The position numbers were made by a program, and so were the translations under genes. Shown piece by piece: positions 23,581 through 31,389 of a stretch of DNA of 34,578 nt (position 1 is the first letter of the stretch; each line of letters opens with the position of its first letter). The notes under the pieces were generated by a model. It was not told the origin of the DNA. It saw only the letters and a program-made list of their open reading frames with translations, and made no database searches. Source of the DNA: an uncultured Bacilli bacterium (GTDB taxonomy: Bacteria; Bacillota_I; Bacilli_A; RF39; UBA660); contig CAKPCM010000005.1 of assembly GCA_934141615.1 (NCBI GenBank), positions 1 through 34,578 of the forward strand, read 5' to 3'.

Positions 23581-23682
23581 TCTGCATCATCTAATGTAGT
23601 TGCTAAAATGTTTTCTTTTGAAAGAAAAGAACTATTTAAGATTGACGAAGAAAAAAGAGCTAACGTAAAGGTTAATTTTTAA
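23581..23682 (+). pseudogene. possible remnant of a coding sequence
   Basis: An open stretch of 33 codons right after the phosphoketolase gene reads like protein (SASSNVVAKMF..., then RKELFKIDEEKRANVKVNF and TAA), and is bounded upstream by a stop. Composition matches neighbouring coding DNA. There is no ribosome site for the internal ATG at 23608. It may be the 3' end of a decayed gene, or chance. No family is recognisable. Confidence 0.3.
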
Positions 23683-23687
23683 AAATG

Positions 23688-23715
23688 AAAGTTAAGTTTA
23701 GGCTTAACTTTTTTT
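23688..23715 (+). terminator. terminator downstream of phosphoketolase and the remnant
   Basis: AAAGTTAAG (23688-23696) pairs with CTTAACTTT (23703-23711), six-base loop, T run to 23715. Confidence 0.8.
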
Positions 23716-23732
23716 ATGAAGTTTAATTTTAG

Positions 23733-23762
23733 TTGATTTAAGTTTAGTGTTAATTATATAAT
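23733..23762 (+). promoter_or_regulatory. promoter of the surface protein at 23785
   Basis: TTGATT (23733-23738), 18-bp spacer, TATAAT (23757-23762). Confidence 0.55.
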
Positions 23763-23784
23763 ATGTAGTGTAGGAGATGATGTT

Positions 23785-24741
23785 ATGAGTAGTATTTTTA
23801 AATCTAATTTTTTAAAATTATTGATAAGTATTTTGGTTGTTGTTACAACTGGTACTTTAATTTTTATATCCATTAATAATAAAGATAAGAAAACAGATTG
23901 GAAAGATAAGTATGTTATGTATTTAAAACAAAAGATATTTAACAATAGTAATGAAGCGTACGTGTGGCTTAATAACTTAAGTAGGGAAGATATTCCAAGT
24001 TTAATTGTTAAAACTAAAAATGATATACACGTTGTTCAAATAAGCAATGGTTATGCAATAGAATCATTTACATATAATGATGCAAGTTTATGCTATATTT
24101 ATTCTAAAGAAAGAAAAGATTATAACTGGTATGTAAGACATAAGGAAGATGGTTATGTTACGTATACTGATATTTCTTATATGTATAATCCAAACAAGCC
24201 AAATTATAGTTTCGTAGATTATAATAACTTTGATAATAACTATGTGTTAGATAAAAAAGAAGTTTCATACTACAAATTAGAAAAATCAAATTTTGAAGAA
24301 GAATTTATTCGTTATGCAAATAATTATAAACCTGAAAAAAATGTAACTAATTCTATAGCTACTAGCAAAACGACAAGTACTACTACGAAAAATAGTACTT
24401 CAAAAGTTAAAGAAAGTACCACAAAAAATAATAAATTACAGGTAGGAAGTTATAGTTTGCAATACGGAACGTATAAGGGTACTGATTATTATTACACGGA
24501 TGATGTTAATTCAAAGTATGAAATAACTATTAAAATTAAAAGTGATAACACTTATGAGATTTTATCAAGTAACTCTAATGCCATAACAAATTCTAAAGGC
24601 AAAATAGAAATAATTAATAATACTTTTGGAGGAAGTAATAGTAAGGCTATTAAATTAGGTGATAAATCATTTATCGTAGATAGTAATAATACCATTACTT
24701 TTCCAGCAGGTAGTGGATCATCATTATATTTAGAAAACTAA
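23785..24741 (+). CDS. membrane-anchored protein with Ser/Thr linker and VGSxxLxYGTY domain
   Basis: Not a named family. The protein is 318 aa: an N-terminal transmembrane helix (about 10-31), an outer domain of about 150 residues rich in Tyr and Asp (WLNNLSREDIPSLI, then Tyr-rich YSKERKDYNWYVRH), a low-complexity Ser/Thr/Lys linker (about 190-214, TSKTTSTTTKNSTSK), and a C-terminal beta domain of ~100 residues starting LQVGSYSLQYGTY. The same start (IKVGSKTLEYGTY) opens the last domain of the convergent neighbour, which also follows a Thr-rich linker. This suggests a shared ligand-binding or lipocalin-like module displayed on the cell surface. AGGAG precedes the ATG. Function unknown. Confidence 0.78.
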   Translation: MSSIFKSNFLKLLISILVVVTTGTLIFISINNKDKKTDWKDKYVMYLKQKIFNNSNEAYVWLNNLSREDIPSLIVKTKNDIHVVQISNGYAIESFTYNDASLCYIYSKERKDYNWYVRHKEDGYVTYTDISYMYNPNKPNYSFVDYNNFDNNYVLDKKEVSYYKLEKSNFEEEFIRYANNYKPEKNVTNSIATSKTTSTTTKNSTSKVKESTTKNNKLQVGSYSLQYGTYKGTDYYYTDDVNSKYEITIKIKSDNTYEILSSNSNAITNSKGKIEIINNTFGGSNSKAIKLGDKSFIVDSNNTITFPAGSGSSLYLEN

Positions 24742-24765
24742 AAAAGACCATTTAATTGGTCTTTT
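24742..24765. terminator. bidirectional terminator between the two paralogous-domain genes
   Basis: AAAAGACCA (24742-24750) and TGGTCTTTT (24757-24765), perfect 9-bp stem, six-base loop, with A/T runs on both flanks. Confidence 0.85.
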
Positions 24766-26053
24766 AATTTTTAACAATTATAAGTTCATGCCACTGATCA
24801 GACATATGATTGTTATTTATAACTTCAAAGTAAATCTTTTTACCAACCGTTGAATTTAAAACTATGTAATACTGCATTCCACCATATCCATCACTTGAGT
24901 ATTCAGTATAATAAGTACCACTATATTTATTTCCGTTAACATCTTCATAGGTAAATGTTTTATCTTTGTTTAATTCAGCCTTTTCGTTATTAACATAATC
25001 TATGTAAGTACCATATTCAAGTGTTTTACTGCCAACTTTTATGTTGCTAGGTAAAGCAGTAGTAGTTGTAATTGGCATTGTAGTAGTTGTTGTAACAGAT
25101 TCTTTTGGAATATCGTTATTATTTTTATTTTCTAACGTTTTTTCAAAGTATAGATATCCTTCTTTACCTTTTAAGTACTCAATCTTAAGTCTTAAAAACG
25201 TCTTGTTATTTTCTTTTACTATATCTACACTATCAGCTTTATTATCAATGTTAGAAAGATTAATTTTTTCACCATCTACTTTATACGTACCATCATATAG
25301 TGCAGAAAAAGGTGTTGTAATATGATATGTTCCGTCATTGTTTAATCTTAAAACATTTGCATATTCTTTTACGTCTTTATCAGTTACGTTTTGATTCCAC
25401 TGCAATAAATAATTTTTCATTGCATCATTTAAGGTGACATCACCATCTAGTGTTTTAACGGTTTTATTAGCACTCCATTCACCAACGTATTCATTTTTTA
25501 AATAACTTTTATCCGCTTTCATATCAAAGTCTGCGTTAAATGAATCATTTTTAACATCATCTTTTTTCAATCCGTTTTCACCGTTTATTGATAGTATAAC
25601 TTTTATCTTTATTTCTTCATTCTTACCTAATTTTCCGGATGAGATTATTAAGTCTTCATCTGAATTTAACGTGTATATAGGTGCTGACACATTAAAATCA
25701 TCATAATATATTATGTATTGAACTGCTTTTTTCTCTATTAGTTTTTTAGATACTTTAATATTTGTTAAAGCAACTGCATAATCCTTTTCCTTATTGTTAT
25801 TATTTTTAATGCTAAATTCATACGTTGAATTATAATTGATTCCGGCTTCTACATAAGAATCTTTATTTAGATTAACTTTTTTGTTACCCTGTTCAAATTT
25901 TAATTTTACGTTATCGTCTTTTATCTCTTCGCTACTTTTAACTAAAAGTATGACAGATAGTGAAACTACTGATATAAGAATAACGCAAGCAAGCACCAAA
26001 ATAAGTATTTTAGTACTATCTAGTTTTCTTTTCTTTTTTTCTTTTACACTCAT
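24764..26053 (-). CDS. membrane-anchored multidomain surface protein with VGSxxLxYGTY C-terminal domain
   Basis: Not a named family. The protein is 429 aa. A basic start (SVKEKKKRKLDSTK) and a transmembrane helix (about 15-36) anchor it. Residues about 45-190 are beta-rich and resemble extracytoplasmic DUF4352-like immunoglobulin-type domains (NLNKDSYVEAGINYNSTYEFSIKN). Residues about 185-310 form a second domain with NNDGTYHITTPFSALYDGTYKVDGEKI, a lipocalin-like strand pattern. A Thr-rich linker (about 318-337) leads to a final domain IKVGSKTLEYGTY...NKDKTFTYEDVNGNKYSGTYY. That domain matches the C-terminal domain of the convergent neighbour. AGGAGG precedes the ATG. Envelope role inferred; no enzymatic motif seen. 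Confidence 0.8.
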   Translation of the reverse strand: MSVKEKKKRKLDSTKILILVLACVILISVVSLSVILLVKSSEEIKDDNVKLKFEQGNKKVNLNKDSYVEAGINYNSTYEFSIKNNNNKEKDYAVALTNIKVSKKLIEKKAVQYIIYYDDFNVSAPIYTLNSDEDLIISSGKLGKNEEIKIKVILSINGENGLKKDDVKNDSFNADFDMKADKSYLKNEYVGEWSANKTVKTLDGDVTLNDAMKNYLLQWNQNVTDKDVKEYANVLRLNNDGTYHITTPFSALYDGTYKVDGEKINLSNIDNKADSVDIVKENNKTFLRLKIEYLKGKEGYLYFEKTLENKNNNDIPKESVTTTTTMPITTTTALPSNIKVGSKTLEYGTYIDYVNNEKAELNKDKTFTYEDVNGNKYSGTYYTEYSSDGYGGMQYYIVLNSTVGKKIYFEVINNNHMSDQWHELIIVKN

Positions 26054-26164
26054 TTTTATCCTCCTAATATAATTTTATTATACATTATAAATAGGATGTA
26101 AATCAATTTAAAAATATATGTTAAAGTTAATTTCTTTGTTATATAATATTAACAGGAGAATGTT

Positions 26165-27277
26165 ATGGAAAAGATATTTGATTACGTTAATAAATATGGA
26201 AATTATGATTTTGATAAAAAAGCACTTGGCGAGCTTGATATGCTTATATTTTCTCATCTTTCTTACCTTGACTTATCAAACTTTAAGGATGGATTAATCT
26301 ATGATATAGGATTAAGTTTAAAAAATTATGACGCATCTAATTTAGGTGATTCAGTAAAGACAGCCTATAAGTTATTATCCTTAATATATGATAAAAAAAG
26401 ATATAAAGACATAACCATTTTTAACTATAAATACATATTAACAGATGATGTTCAAGTTGGTGTATTATCTTTAAGACTTTTAAATAATGATGTCGTAATA
26501 AGTTTTGAAGGAACTGATAACACTTTTATAGGTTGGAAGGAAGACTTTGCACTATCTTATGAATATCCAACTAAGTCACATCTAATCGCGAGCAAATACG
26601 TAAGTGATACTTTAAATAAAAATAATTGTAGCATTTATTTGTGTGGACATTCTAAAGGTGGGAATTTAGCATTGGTATCAGCACTTAGACTTCTTCCGTC
26701 TAAAAATGGTAAGGTAAAGAAAATATACTCATTTGATGGACCAGGGATCCCAGATGACATATTTAAATCGATGGATTACAATATGATTAAAGATAGACTT
26801 ATTAACATAATACCTAATTATAGTATAGTTGGAGTTTTATTAAATCAGGAAAACTTAAACGTAATAAAAAGTGATGCAATAGGAATCATGCAGCATGAAA
26901 TATCGAGTTGGATAGTAGAAGATGACCACTTATTAAGATGTGAAGAATCTAGTTTGAGTAAGGAACTTGATGTTTCAATAAAAGTTTGGCTTATAAAAAC
27001 AACTCGTGAAGAGCGAAGACAAATAATTGATGAAGTATTTGACATTTTTATTAAGTCTGGTATAAAAACAACAGATGATATAAAGGAAAATAAGATGAAA
27101 TCCGTAAACATGCTTTTAAAAAATTTAAATGTTTTTTCAAAGGAAACAAGAACTTTATTTAATAATTATATGAAGATGTTAGTTGGTGAGGTGGGCACGA
27201 ATATAATAAATGATAAAAAGAAAGTTATTAAAGAAAAAACAGAAGAATTAAAAAAGAAAATAGGCTATGATTTATAA
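26165..27277 (+). CDS. DUF2974/Mbeg1-like alpha/beta hydrolase
   Basis: A 370-aa lipase-like hydrolase of the DUF2974 family common in gut Bacillota. The N-terminus (FDYVNKYGNYDFDKKALGELDMLIFSHLSYLDL) is the family signature. The strand VISFEGTDNTFIGWKEDFALSY precedes the nucleophile elbow GHSKGGN, with S163 as the likely nucleophile. YSFDGPGIP and IIPNYSIVGVLL follow, and DDHLLR probably carries the catalytic His region. No signal peptide or membrane helix is apparent, so it acts in the cytoplasm or on the inner face. The C-terminal ~90 residues are charged helices. Substrate unknown; a lipid or ester is likely from the fold. AGGAG precedes the ATG. Confidence 0.88.
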   Translation: MEKIFDYVNKYGNYDFDKKALGELDMLIFSHLSYLDLSNFKDGLIYDIGLSLKNYDASNLGDSVKTAYKLLSLIYDKKRYKDITIFNYKYILTDDVQVGVLSLRLLNNDVVISFEGTDNTFIGWKEDFALSYEYPTKSHLIASKYVSDTLNKNNCSIYLCGHSKGGNLALVSALRLLPSKNGKVKKIYSFDGPGIPDDIFKSMDYNMIKDRLINIIPNYSIVGVLLNQENLNVIKSDAIGIMQHEISSWIVEDDHLLRCEESSLSKELDVSIKVWLIKTTREERRQIIDEVFDIFIKSGIKTTDDIKENKMKSVNMLLKNLNVFSKETRTLFNNYMKMLVGEVGTNIINDKKKVIKEKTEELKKKIGYDL

Positions 27278-27296
27278 CCTATTTTAGCTTTTTTGA
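27257..27296. terminator. bidirectional terminator between DUF2974 and the phosphoesterase
   Basis: AAAATAGG (27257-27264) and CCTATTTT (27278-27285) form an 8-bp stem. A T6 run is near 27289 on the plus strand, and an A-rich stretch on the left gives a T run on the minus strand. Both stop codons lie within it. Confidence 0.65.
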
Positions 27297-28238
27297 ATAA
27301 CCATTTTCATTATCATACTTAATTAAATTCTTTTCACAATCATCAGAGTAATTTAAAATAAGACTTCCAGTATTTATTACTTTATTATTTAAAACGAGCA
27401 AATCCTTTTTTTCAATATGATTAAAGTTAAAGTCATCATTCATATAAAATGTAAGTTCTAATGCTCTTGGAATACTTGTTTGATCATATCTAATATTATT
27501 AATTCTTGATAGAGTAGGAACAACAATAATAGGAGATCTACTATTGTTTACGTTGACAAATGATTTGGAAATATGCTCGTGTCCCATAAGCTGAAGTTTT
27601 ACTTTGTCTAAATGTTTAATATCCGGAAATTTATGAGATAGAGTTATTATATTATTGTTAATATTAATGTTGTTTGAATTTGAATAATAATTAATTGGAA
27701 AGATGTCATGTCTTTTTCTAATTAATACATCATCTAATGAAATTTTTAAATCCTTTAAAATTGAGGCGTCATGATCACCGCTAACATAAAAATTATTTAT
27801 TTTTTTATCATGCGGGTATTTCTTTAATAGGTACTCTATTTGATCTTCAGCATTTATAATTTGTTTTCCGGCTGAGTACGTACCATCTAATATATCTCCA
27901 CATATTAATATTGTGTGAATATCATTTTTTATACAATAATTATAAATGGCATCTAATGCTTCCATGTCACTTTTAATATTTCCTATGTGTAAATCTGATA
28001 TTGCAATTGTTTTAAGTCTTTTTTTGTTATTATATAATTTAAATTTATCTGTTTTCTCAAAGAGATATTTTATATTTCCATTAGAGTTATATTGTCTTTT
28101 AATTGGATACCCTAAAGCTTCTATTTGAGTCATTCTATAATATATTTGTTTATAACTTAAGTTCATAGTATTAGATATCTCATCTAGGCTTTTATTTTGT
28201 TTTATCATATCAAATAATTTTTGATTTATATCAGTCAT
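27279..28238 (-). CDS. HTH-metallophosphoesterase fusion protein
   Basis: A 319-aa calcineurin-like phosphoesterase with an N-terminal DNA-binding-type domain. Residues 1-60 contain a helix-turn-helix (SLDEISNTMNLSYKQIYYRMTQIEALGYPI) like those in winged regulators. The metal-site motifs follow in order: D82-L-H84 (SDLHIG), G-D115-x2-D118 (GDILDG), G-D155-H156-D157 where most relatives have GNHD, a later His (TLSHKF) and GHEH. So one metal ligand is Asp instead of Asn. Phosphodiester or nucleotide substrates are usual for the fold; the specific one is unknown. I chose the second of two adjacent ATGs (28238) for its spacing from GGGG; 28241 or a TTG at 28253 are alternatives. Confidence 0.85.
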   Translation of the reverse strand: MTDINQKLFDMIKQNKSLDEISNTMNLSYKQIYYRMTQIEALGYPIKRQYNSNGNIKYLFEKTDKFKLYNNKKRLKTIAISDLHIGNIKSDMEALDAIYNYCIKNDIHTILICGDILDGTYSAGKQIINAEDQIEYLLKKYPHDKKINNFYVSGDHDASILKDLKISLDDVLIRKRHDIFPINYYSNSNNININNNIITLSHKFPDIKHLDKVKLQLMGHEHISKSFVNVNNSRSPIIVVPTLSRINNIRYDQTSIPRALELTFYMNDDFNFNHIEKKDLLVLNNKVINTGSLILNYSDDCEKNLIKYDNENGYSKKLK

Positions 28239-28306
28239 CATAACACCCCACAATTTATTGGTATCTATACTAACATTAGTTTTTAAAAAAGTAAATATAA
28301 GATTTT

Positions 28307-28332
28307 AAATACACCTTGTAAATAGTGTATTT
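28307..28332. promoter_or_regulatory. inverted repeat over the FabG-like promoter
   Basis: AAATACAC (28307-28314) and GTGTATTT (28325-28332) flank ten bases that contain the -35 box. It is a likely operator. The half-site GTGTATT also occurs in the palindromes next to the TetR gene at 2.3-2.4 kb. Confidence 0.5.
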
Positions 28333-28344
28333 TTTTTCTATAAT
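28316..28344 (+). promoter_or_regulatory. promoter of the FabG-like gene
   Basis: TTGTAA (28316-28321), 17-bp spacer, TATAAT (28339-28344). Confidence 0.65.
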
Positions 28345-28367
28345 ATCATTGAGATGAGGTGTTATAC

Positions 28368-29108
28368 TTGAAAAAGACGGTGCTTATAACAGGAGGTTCT
28401 AGAGGAATAGGTAAGGAAACTAGCATAGAATTTGCAAAAAAAGGATATAACGTTGTAATAAATTATGTGAGTGATGAAAAGTCTGCACTTTCCTTAAAAG
28501 AAGAATTAGAAGAAAAATATGATTCTGATGTTATGCTATGTAAGTGTGATGTATCAAATGAGATAGACACAAAAAAAATGGTAAGTGATGTAATTAATTA
28601 TTATGGAAAGATAGATGTACTTATTAATAATGCTGCGATTGCTTTAGATTGTGTGTTTGAAGATAAAAAGATAAGTGATTTTAAAAAAGTATTAGATGTT
28701 AATTTAATTGGCCCATTTACTTTATCAAGAGAAGTTGGAAAAAACATGCTTGAACATAAAAGTGGTGTAATTGTAAACGTATCTTCTACCAACGCGATTG
28801 ATACATATTATGAATATGGCTTAGATTATGATGCATCAAAGGCCGCGCTTATTTCTCTTACTCATAATCTATCTAAGCATTTTGCTCCTTACGTAAGAGT
28901 AAATGCAGTAGCACCTGGCTGGGTTAACACTGATATGAATAAAAACCTAGATCAAGACTACATAAAAGAAGAAATAAAGGACATTTACTTAAAGAGATTT
29001 GCAGAAGCTAAAGAAATAGCTAAAGTGATATACTTTTTAGCAAGTGATGATGCAAGTTATGTAACAAACGAAGTAATAAGGGTAGATGGCGGATATAATC
29101 ACGGATAA
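28368..29108 (+). CDS. fabG: 3-oxoacyl-ACP reductase-like SDR
   Basis: An NADPH-type short-chain reductase of 246 aa, the usual FabG length. TGGSRGIG at residues 8-15 binds the cofactor, NNAA is near residue 87, and Y154 and K158 (YDASKAA) with the upstream Ser (NVSSTN) form the active site. NAVAPGWVNTDMN and the closing DDASYVTNEVIRVDGGYNHG are typical of FabG. It is not in a fatty-acid gene cluster, so it may reduce another 3-keto substrate. I chose TTG at 28368, six bases after GAGGTG, because it starts MKKTVLITGG; a GTG at 28359 overlaps the ribosome site. An inverted repeat over its -35 suggests repressor control. Confidence 0.85.
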   Translation: MKKTVLITGGSRGIGKETSIEFAKKGYNVVINYVSDEKSALSLKEELEEKYDSDVMLCKCDVSNEIDTKKMVSDVINYYGKIDVLINNAAIALDCVFEDKKISDFKKVLDVNLIGPFTLSREVGKNMLEHKSGVIVNVSSTNAIDTYYEYGLDYDASKAALISLTHNLSKHFAPYVRVNAVAPGWVNTDMNKNLDQDYIKEEIKDIYLKRFAEAKEIAKVIYFLASDDASYVTNEVIRVDGGYNHG

Positions 29109-29181
29109 TATTTTTAGTAAATTAGTTTGCAGTATTTAACTTTTTTACTCCGAAAACAGTAAATTTAAGGAGGATTTGAAA

Positions 29182-30042
29182 ATGAATGAAAGTAAACTAG
29201 AAACAGTAACCAAATTGTTTGAAGGTACTGAAATAAGAAGTGTATGGGATAGCAAAAGGGAAGATTATTATTTTAGTGTAGTTGATGTTATTAAAGTTTT
29301 AACAGGAAGTCCTCGTGCGAGAAAATATTGGAGTGCATTAAAAAATAAATTAAATAAAGAAGGAAGCGAGTTGTCCTTTAATGTGGGACAACTGAAATTA
29401 ACTTCTCAAAAGGACGGAAAAAAATATATGACTGATGTATTAGATACAAAGGGAATATTTAGACTTATAGAATCGGTACCGTCGCCTAAAGCAGAACCTT
29501 TTAAAATGTGGTTGGCGTCACTTGGTAAAGAGAGAATAGATGATGTATTTGATCCTGAAAAAGCTATTAATAGAGGGATAGAATATTATCTTAATCATGG
29601 ATATTCTGAAGATTGGATAGAAAGAAGATTAAAGGCTATATTAGATAGAAATAAGCTAACTAAAGTATGGAAAGACAATGGTATTAAAGAGAATTATGAA
29701 TTTGGTATTTTGACTAATGAAATTTATAAAGCTTGGTCTGGTATGAAGGCATCTGAATATAAAAATTATAAGGGAATTAGGAAGGAATCTCTGAGAGATA
29801 ATATGAGTGATTTGGAACTTTTGTTAACTGATATAGGCGAGGTTACCACAAGAGAACTTGCTAAAGAACATAAACCATTTGGATTAAAGGCTAACAAAAT
29901 AGTAGCACAAGCGGGTGGTGAAATAGCCAGTAATACCAGAAAAGAAATAGAGAAAAAGCTAGGAAAGAAAATTATTAATAATGAAAATAACTTAGATATT
30001 AAATATATAGAAGAAAAGGCTCAAAATGAAACAAGTAGATAA
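29182..30042 (+). CDS. BRO-N / DinD-like protein
   Basis: A 286-aa protein with a BRO N-terminal (phage antirepressor) domain: FEGTEIRSVWDSKREDYYFSVVDVIKVLTGSPRARKYW, through VLDTKGIFRLIESVPSPKAEPFKMWLASLG. The second half resembles E. coli DinD: YKNYKGIRKESLRDNMSDLELLLTDIGEVTTRELAKEH, then GGEIASNTRKEIEKKLGKKI. DinD is SOS-induced and acts on RecA filaments; here a role in DNA damage or phage response is an inference, and I see no clear LexA box upstream. AAGGAGG lies eight bases before the ATG at 29182, which I prefer to the in-frame TTG at 29176. It is followed at 28 bp by the PLP enzyme gene, with no terminator in between. Such genes are often spread by mobile elements. Confidence 0.82.
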   Translation: MNESKLETVTKLFEGTEIRSVWDSKREDYYFSVVDVIKVLTGSPRARKYWSALKNKLNKEGSELSFNVGQLKLTSQKDGKKYMTDVLDTKGIFRLIESVPSPKAEPFKMWLASLGKERIDDVFDPEKAINRGIEYYLNHGYSEDWIERRLKAILDRNKLTKVWKDNGIKENYEFGILTNEIYKAWSGMKASEYKNYKGIRKESLRDNMSDLELLLTDIGEVTTRELAKEHKPFGLKANKIVAQAGGEIASNTRKEIEKKLGKKIINNENNLDIKYIEEKAQNETSR

Positions 30043-30070
30043 ATTATATAAAAATAGGAGTTGATATAAT

Positions 30071-31324
30071 ATGTATAATGAATTTGGTATAAGTGATAAA
30101 GCAAAAAAATTAGTGTTAGAAGCAGAAAAAAGCCTAAATGAAGAATTTAAAAAAATAGATGATATGTGTGATATAAATAGTTTGAAAGTTTTAAAAGCAT
30201 TTAATGATAATAAGATATCGGAAGCACATTTTGGAAGCACAACAGGGTATGGTTATGATGATATAGGTCGCGGGGCAATAGAGCGCGTTTTTTCATCCGT
30301 ATTAGAATCAGAAGATGCCATTGTTAGAAGTCAGTTTATCTCTGGGTCGCATGCACTATGCGTTTGTTTATTCGCATTTTTAAGGCCTGGAGACTTAATG
30401 CTAAGTATAACAGGTACTCCGTATGACACTCTTCATGAGGTAATAGGAATAAAAGAAAATAAAAGTTCTTTAAAATCATTTGGTATTAAATATGATGAAA
30501 TAGATTTATTAGATAATGACTTTGATTATGACAAAATAGAAAATTATATCAAAAATAATAAAGTAAAATTAATAGAAATTCAAAGAAGTAAGGGATATTC
30601 TACTAGAAAAAGTATCGTTATAGAAAAGCTTGAAAAAGTAATTAAATTAATAAAAAAAATAGATGATAACATAATAATAATGGTTGATAATTGTTATTGT
30701 GAGTTTGTTGGTGATAAAACGCCAACAAAAGTTGGAGCGGACATAATAGTTGGTTCGTTAATTAAAAACTTAGGAGGCGGAATAGCTCCTAATGGAGCTT
30801 ACGTAGCAGGAAAAAGGAAGCTTATTGATTTGGTAGGCGAAAGACTAACACTACCTGGTGAGGGAAGAGAAGTTGGACCAACTCTTGGAATAAATAAACA
30901 AATATTAGAAGGCATTTTTATGTCTCCTAATGTTGTTGCATCGGCACTTAAAACGGCTGTTTTAACAAGTAAAGTACTAGAAGATTTAGGATATAACGTG
31001 GAACCTAAATACAATGAAGAAAGAGCAGACATTGTTCAAAACATAGTATTTAATAACGAAGAAGACTTAGTTAAATATTGCGCGGGTATTCAAAGCGCGT
31101 CTCCAATTGATTCATTTTCAAAACCACTACCTTGGGATATGCCAGGATACGATGATAAAGTAGTTATGGCAGCAGGTACTTTTACACAAGGCTCTTCAAT
31201 CGAACTTTCTTGTGACGGCCCTATAAGACCTCCTTTTATAGCATATCAACAAGGAAGCCTTACTTATCCGTATGGTAAATTAGCAGTAATGCGTGCGGTT
31301 ACAGAATTATTAGATAAAGAGTAA
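30071..31324 (+). CDS. PLP-dependent methionine gamma-lyase family protein (YnbB type)
   Basis: A 417-aa member of the family once called aluminium-resistance protein, fold type I PLP enzymes related to Cys/Met metabolism enzymes. EAHFGSTTGYGYDDIGRGAIERVFSSVLESEDAIVRSQFISGSHAL at the N-terminus is diagnostic. The PLP phosphate and ring contacts follow (GTPYDTLHEVIG), IMVDNCYCEF gives the Asp that binds the pyridine nitrogen, and the Schiff-base Lys is in GSLIKNLGGGIAPNGAY. SSIELSCDGPIRPP is the C-terminal signature. In Bacillus subtilis the homologue (YnbB) is near glnRA; that context is not seen here. The true substrate is not established for the family. The gene may be cotranscribed with the DinD-like gene. 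Confidence 0.93.
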   Translation: MYNEFGISDKAKKLVLEAEKSLNEEFKKIDDMCDINSLKVLKAFNDNKISEAHFGSTTGYGYDDIGRGAIERVFSSVLESEDAIVRSQFISGSHALCVCLFAFLRPGDLMLSITGTPYDTLHEVIGIKENKSSLKSFGIKYDEIDLLDNDFDYDKIENYIKNNKVKLIEIQRSKGYSTRKSIVIEKLEKVIKLIKKIDDNIIIMVDNCYCEFVGDKTPTKVGADIIVGSLIKNLGGGIAPNGAYVAGKRKLIDLVGERLTLPGEGREVGPTLGINKQILEGIFMSPNVVASALKTAVLTSKVLEDLGYNVEPKYNEERADIVQNIVFNNEEDLVKYCAGIQSASPIDSFSKPLPWDMPGYDDKVVMAAGTFTQGSSIELSCDGPIRPPFIAYQQGSLTYPYGKLAVMRAVTELLDKE

Positions 31325-31340
31325 TTTATTTTACTCTTTT
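31316..31340 (+). terminator. terminator after the PLP enzyme gene
   Basis: AAAGAGTAA (31316-31324) pairs with TTACTCTTT (31331-31339), six-base loop, followed by T-rich sequence. The left arm includes the stop codon. Confidence 0.8.
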
Positions 31341-31341
31341 C

Positions 31342-31370
31342 TTTATAGTTTTAAAAACAAGTGTTATAAT
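31342..31370 (+). promoter_or_regulatory. promoter of the polysaccharide deacetylase gene
   Basis: TTTATA (31342-31347), 17-bp spacer, TATAAT (31365-31370) with TG at 31362-31363 (extended -10). Confidence 0.6.
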
Positions 31371-31389
31371 AAATTGTGAGGAGTAAGAA

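Noticed and set aside
28368..29108. Fatty-acid synthesis gene cluster around the FabG-like gene
   Set aside because: No acpP, fabD, fabF or accBC genes flank it; the neighbours are unrelated.
29182..30042. Prophage or integrated element around the BRO-N/DinD-like gene
   Set aside because: No integrase, structural phage genes, att-like direct repeats or tRNA are seen nearby.
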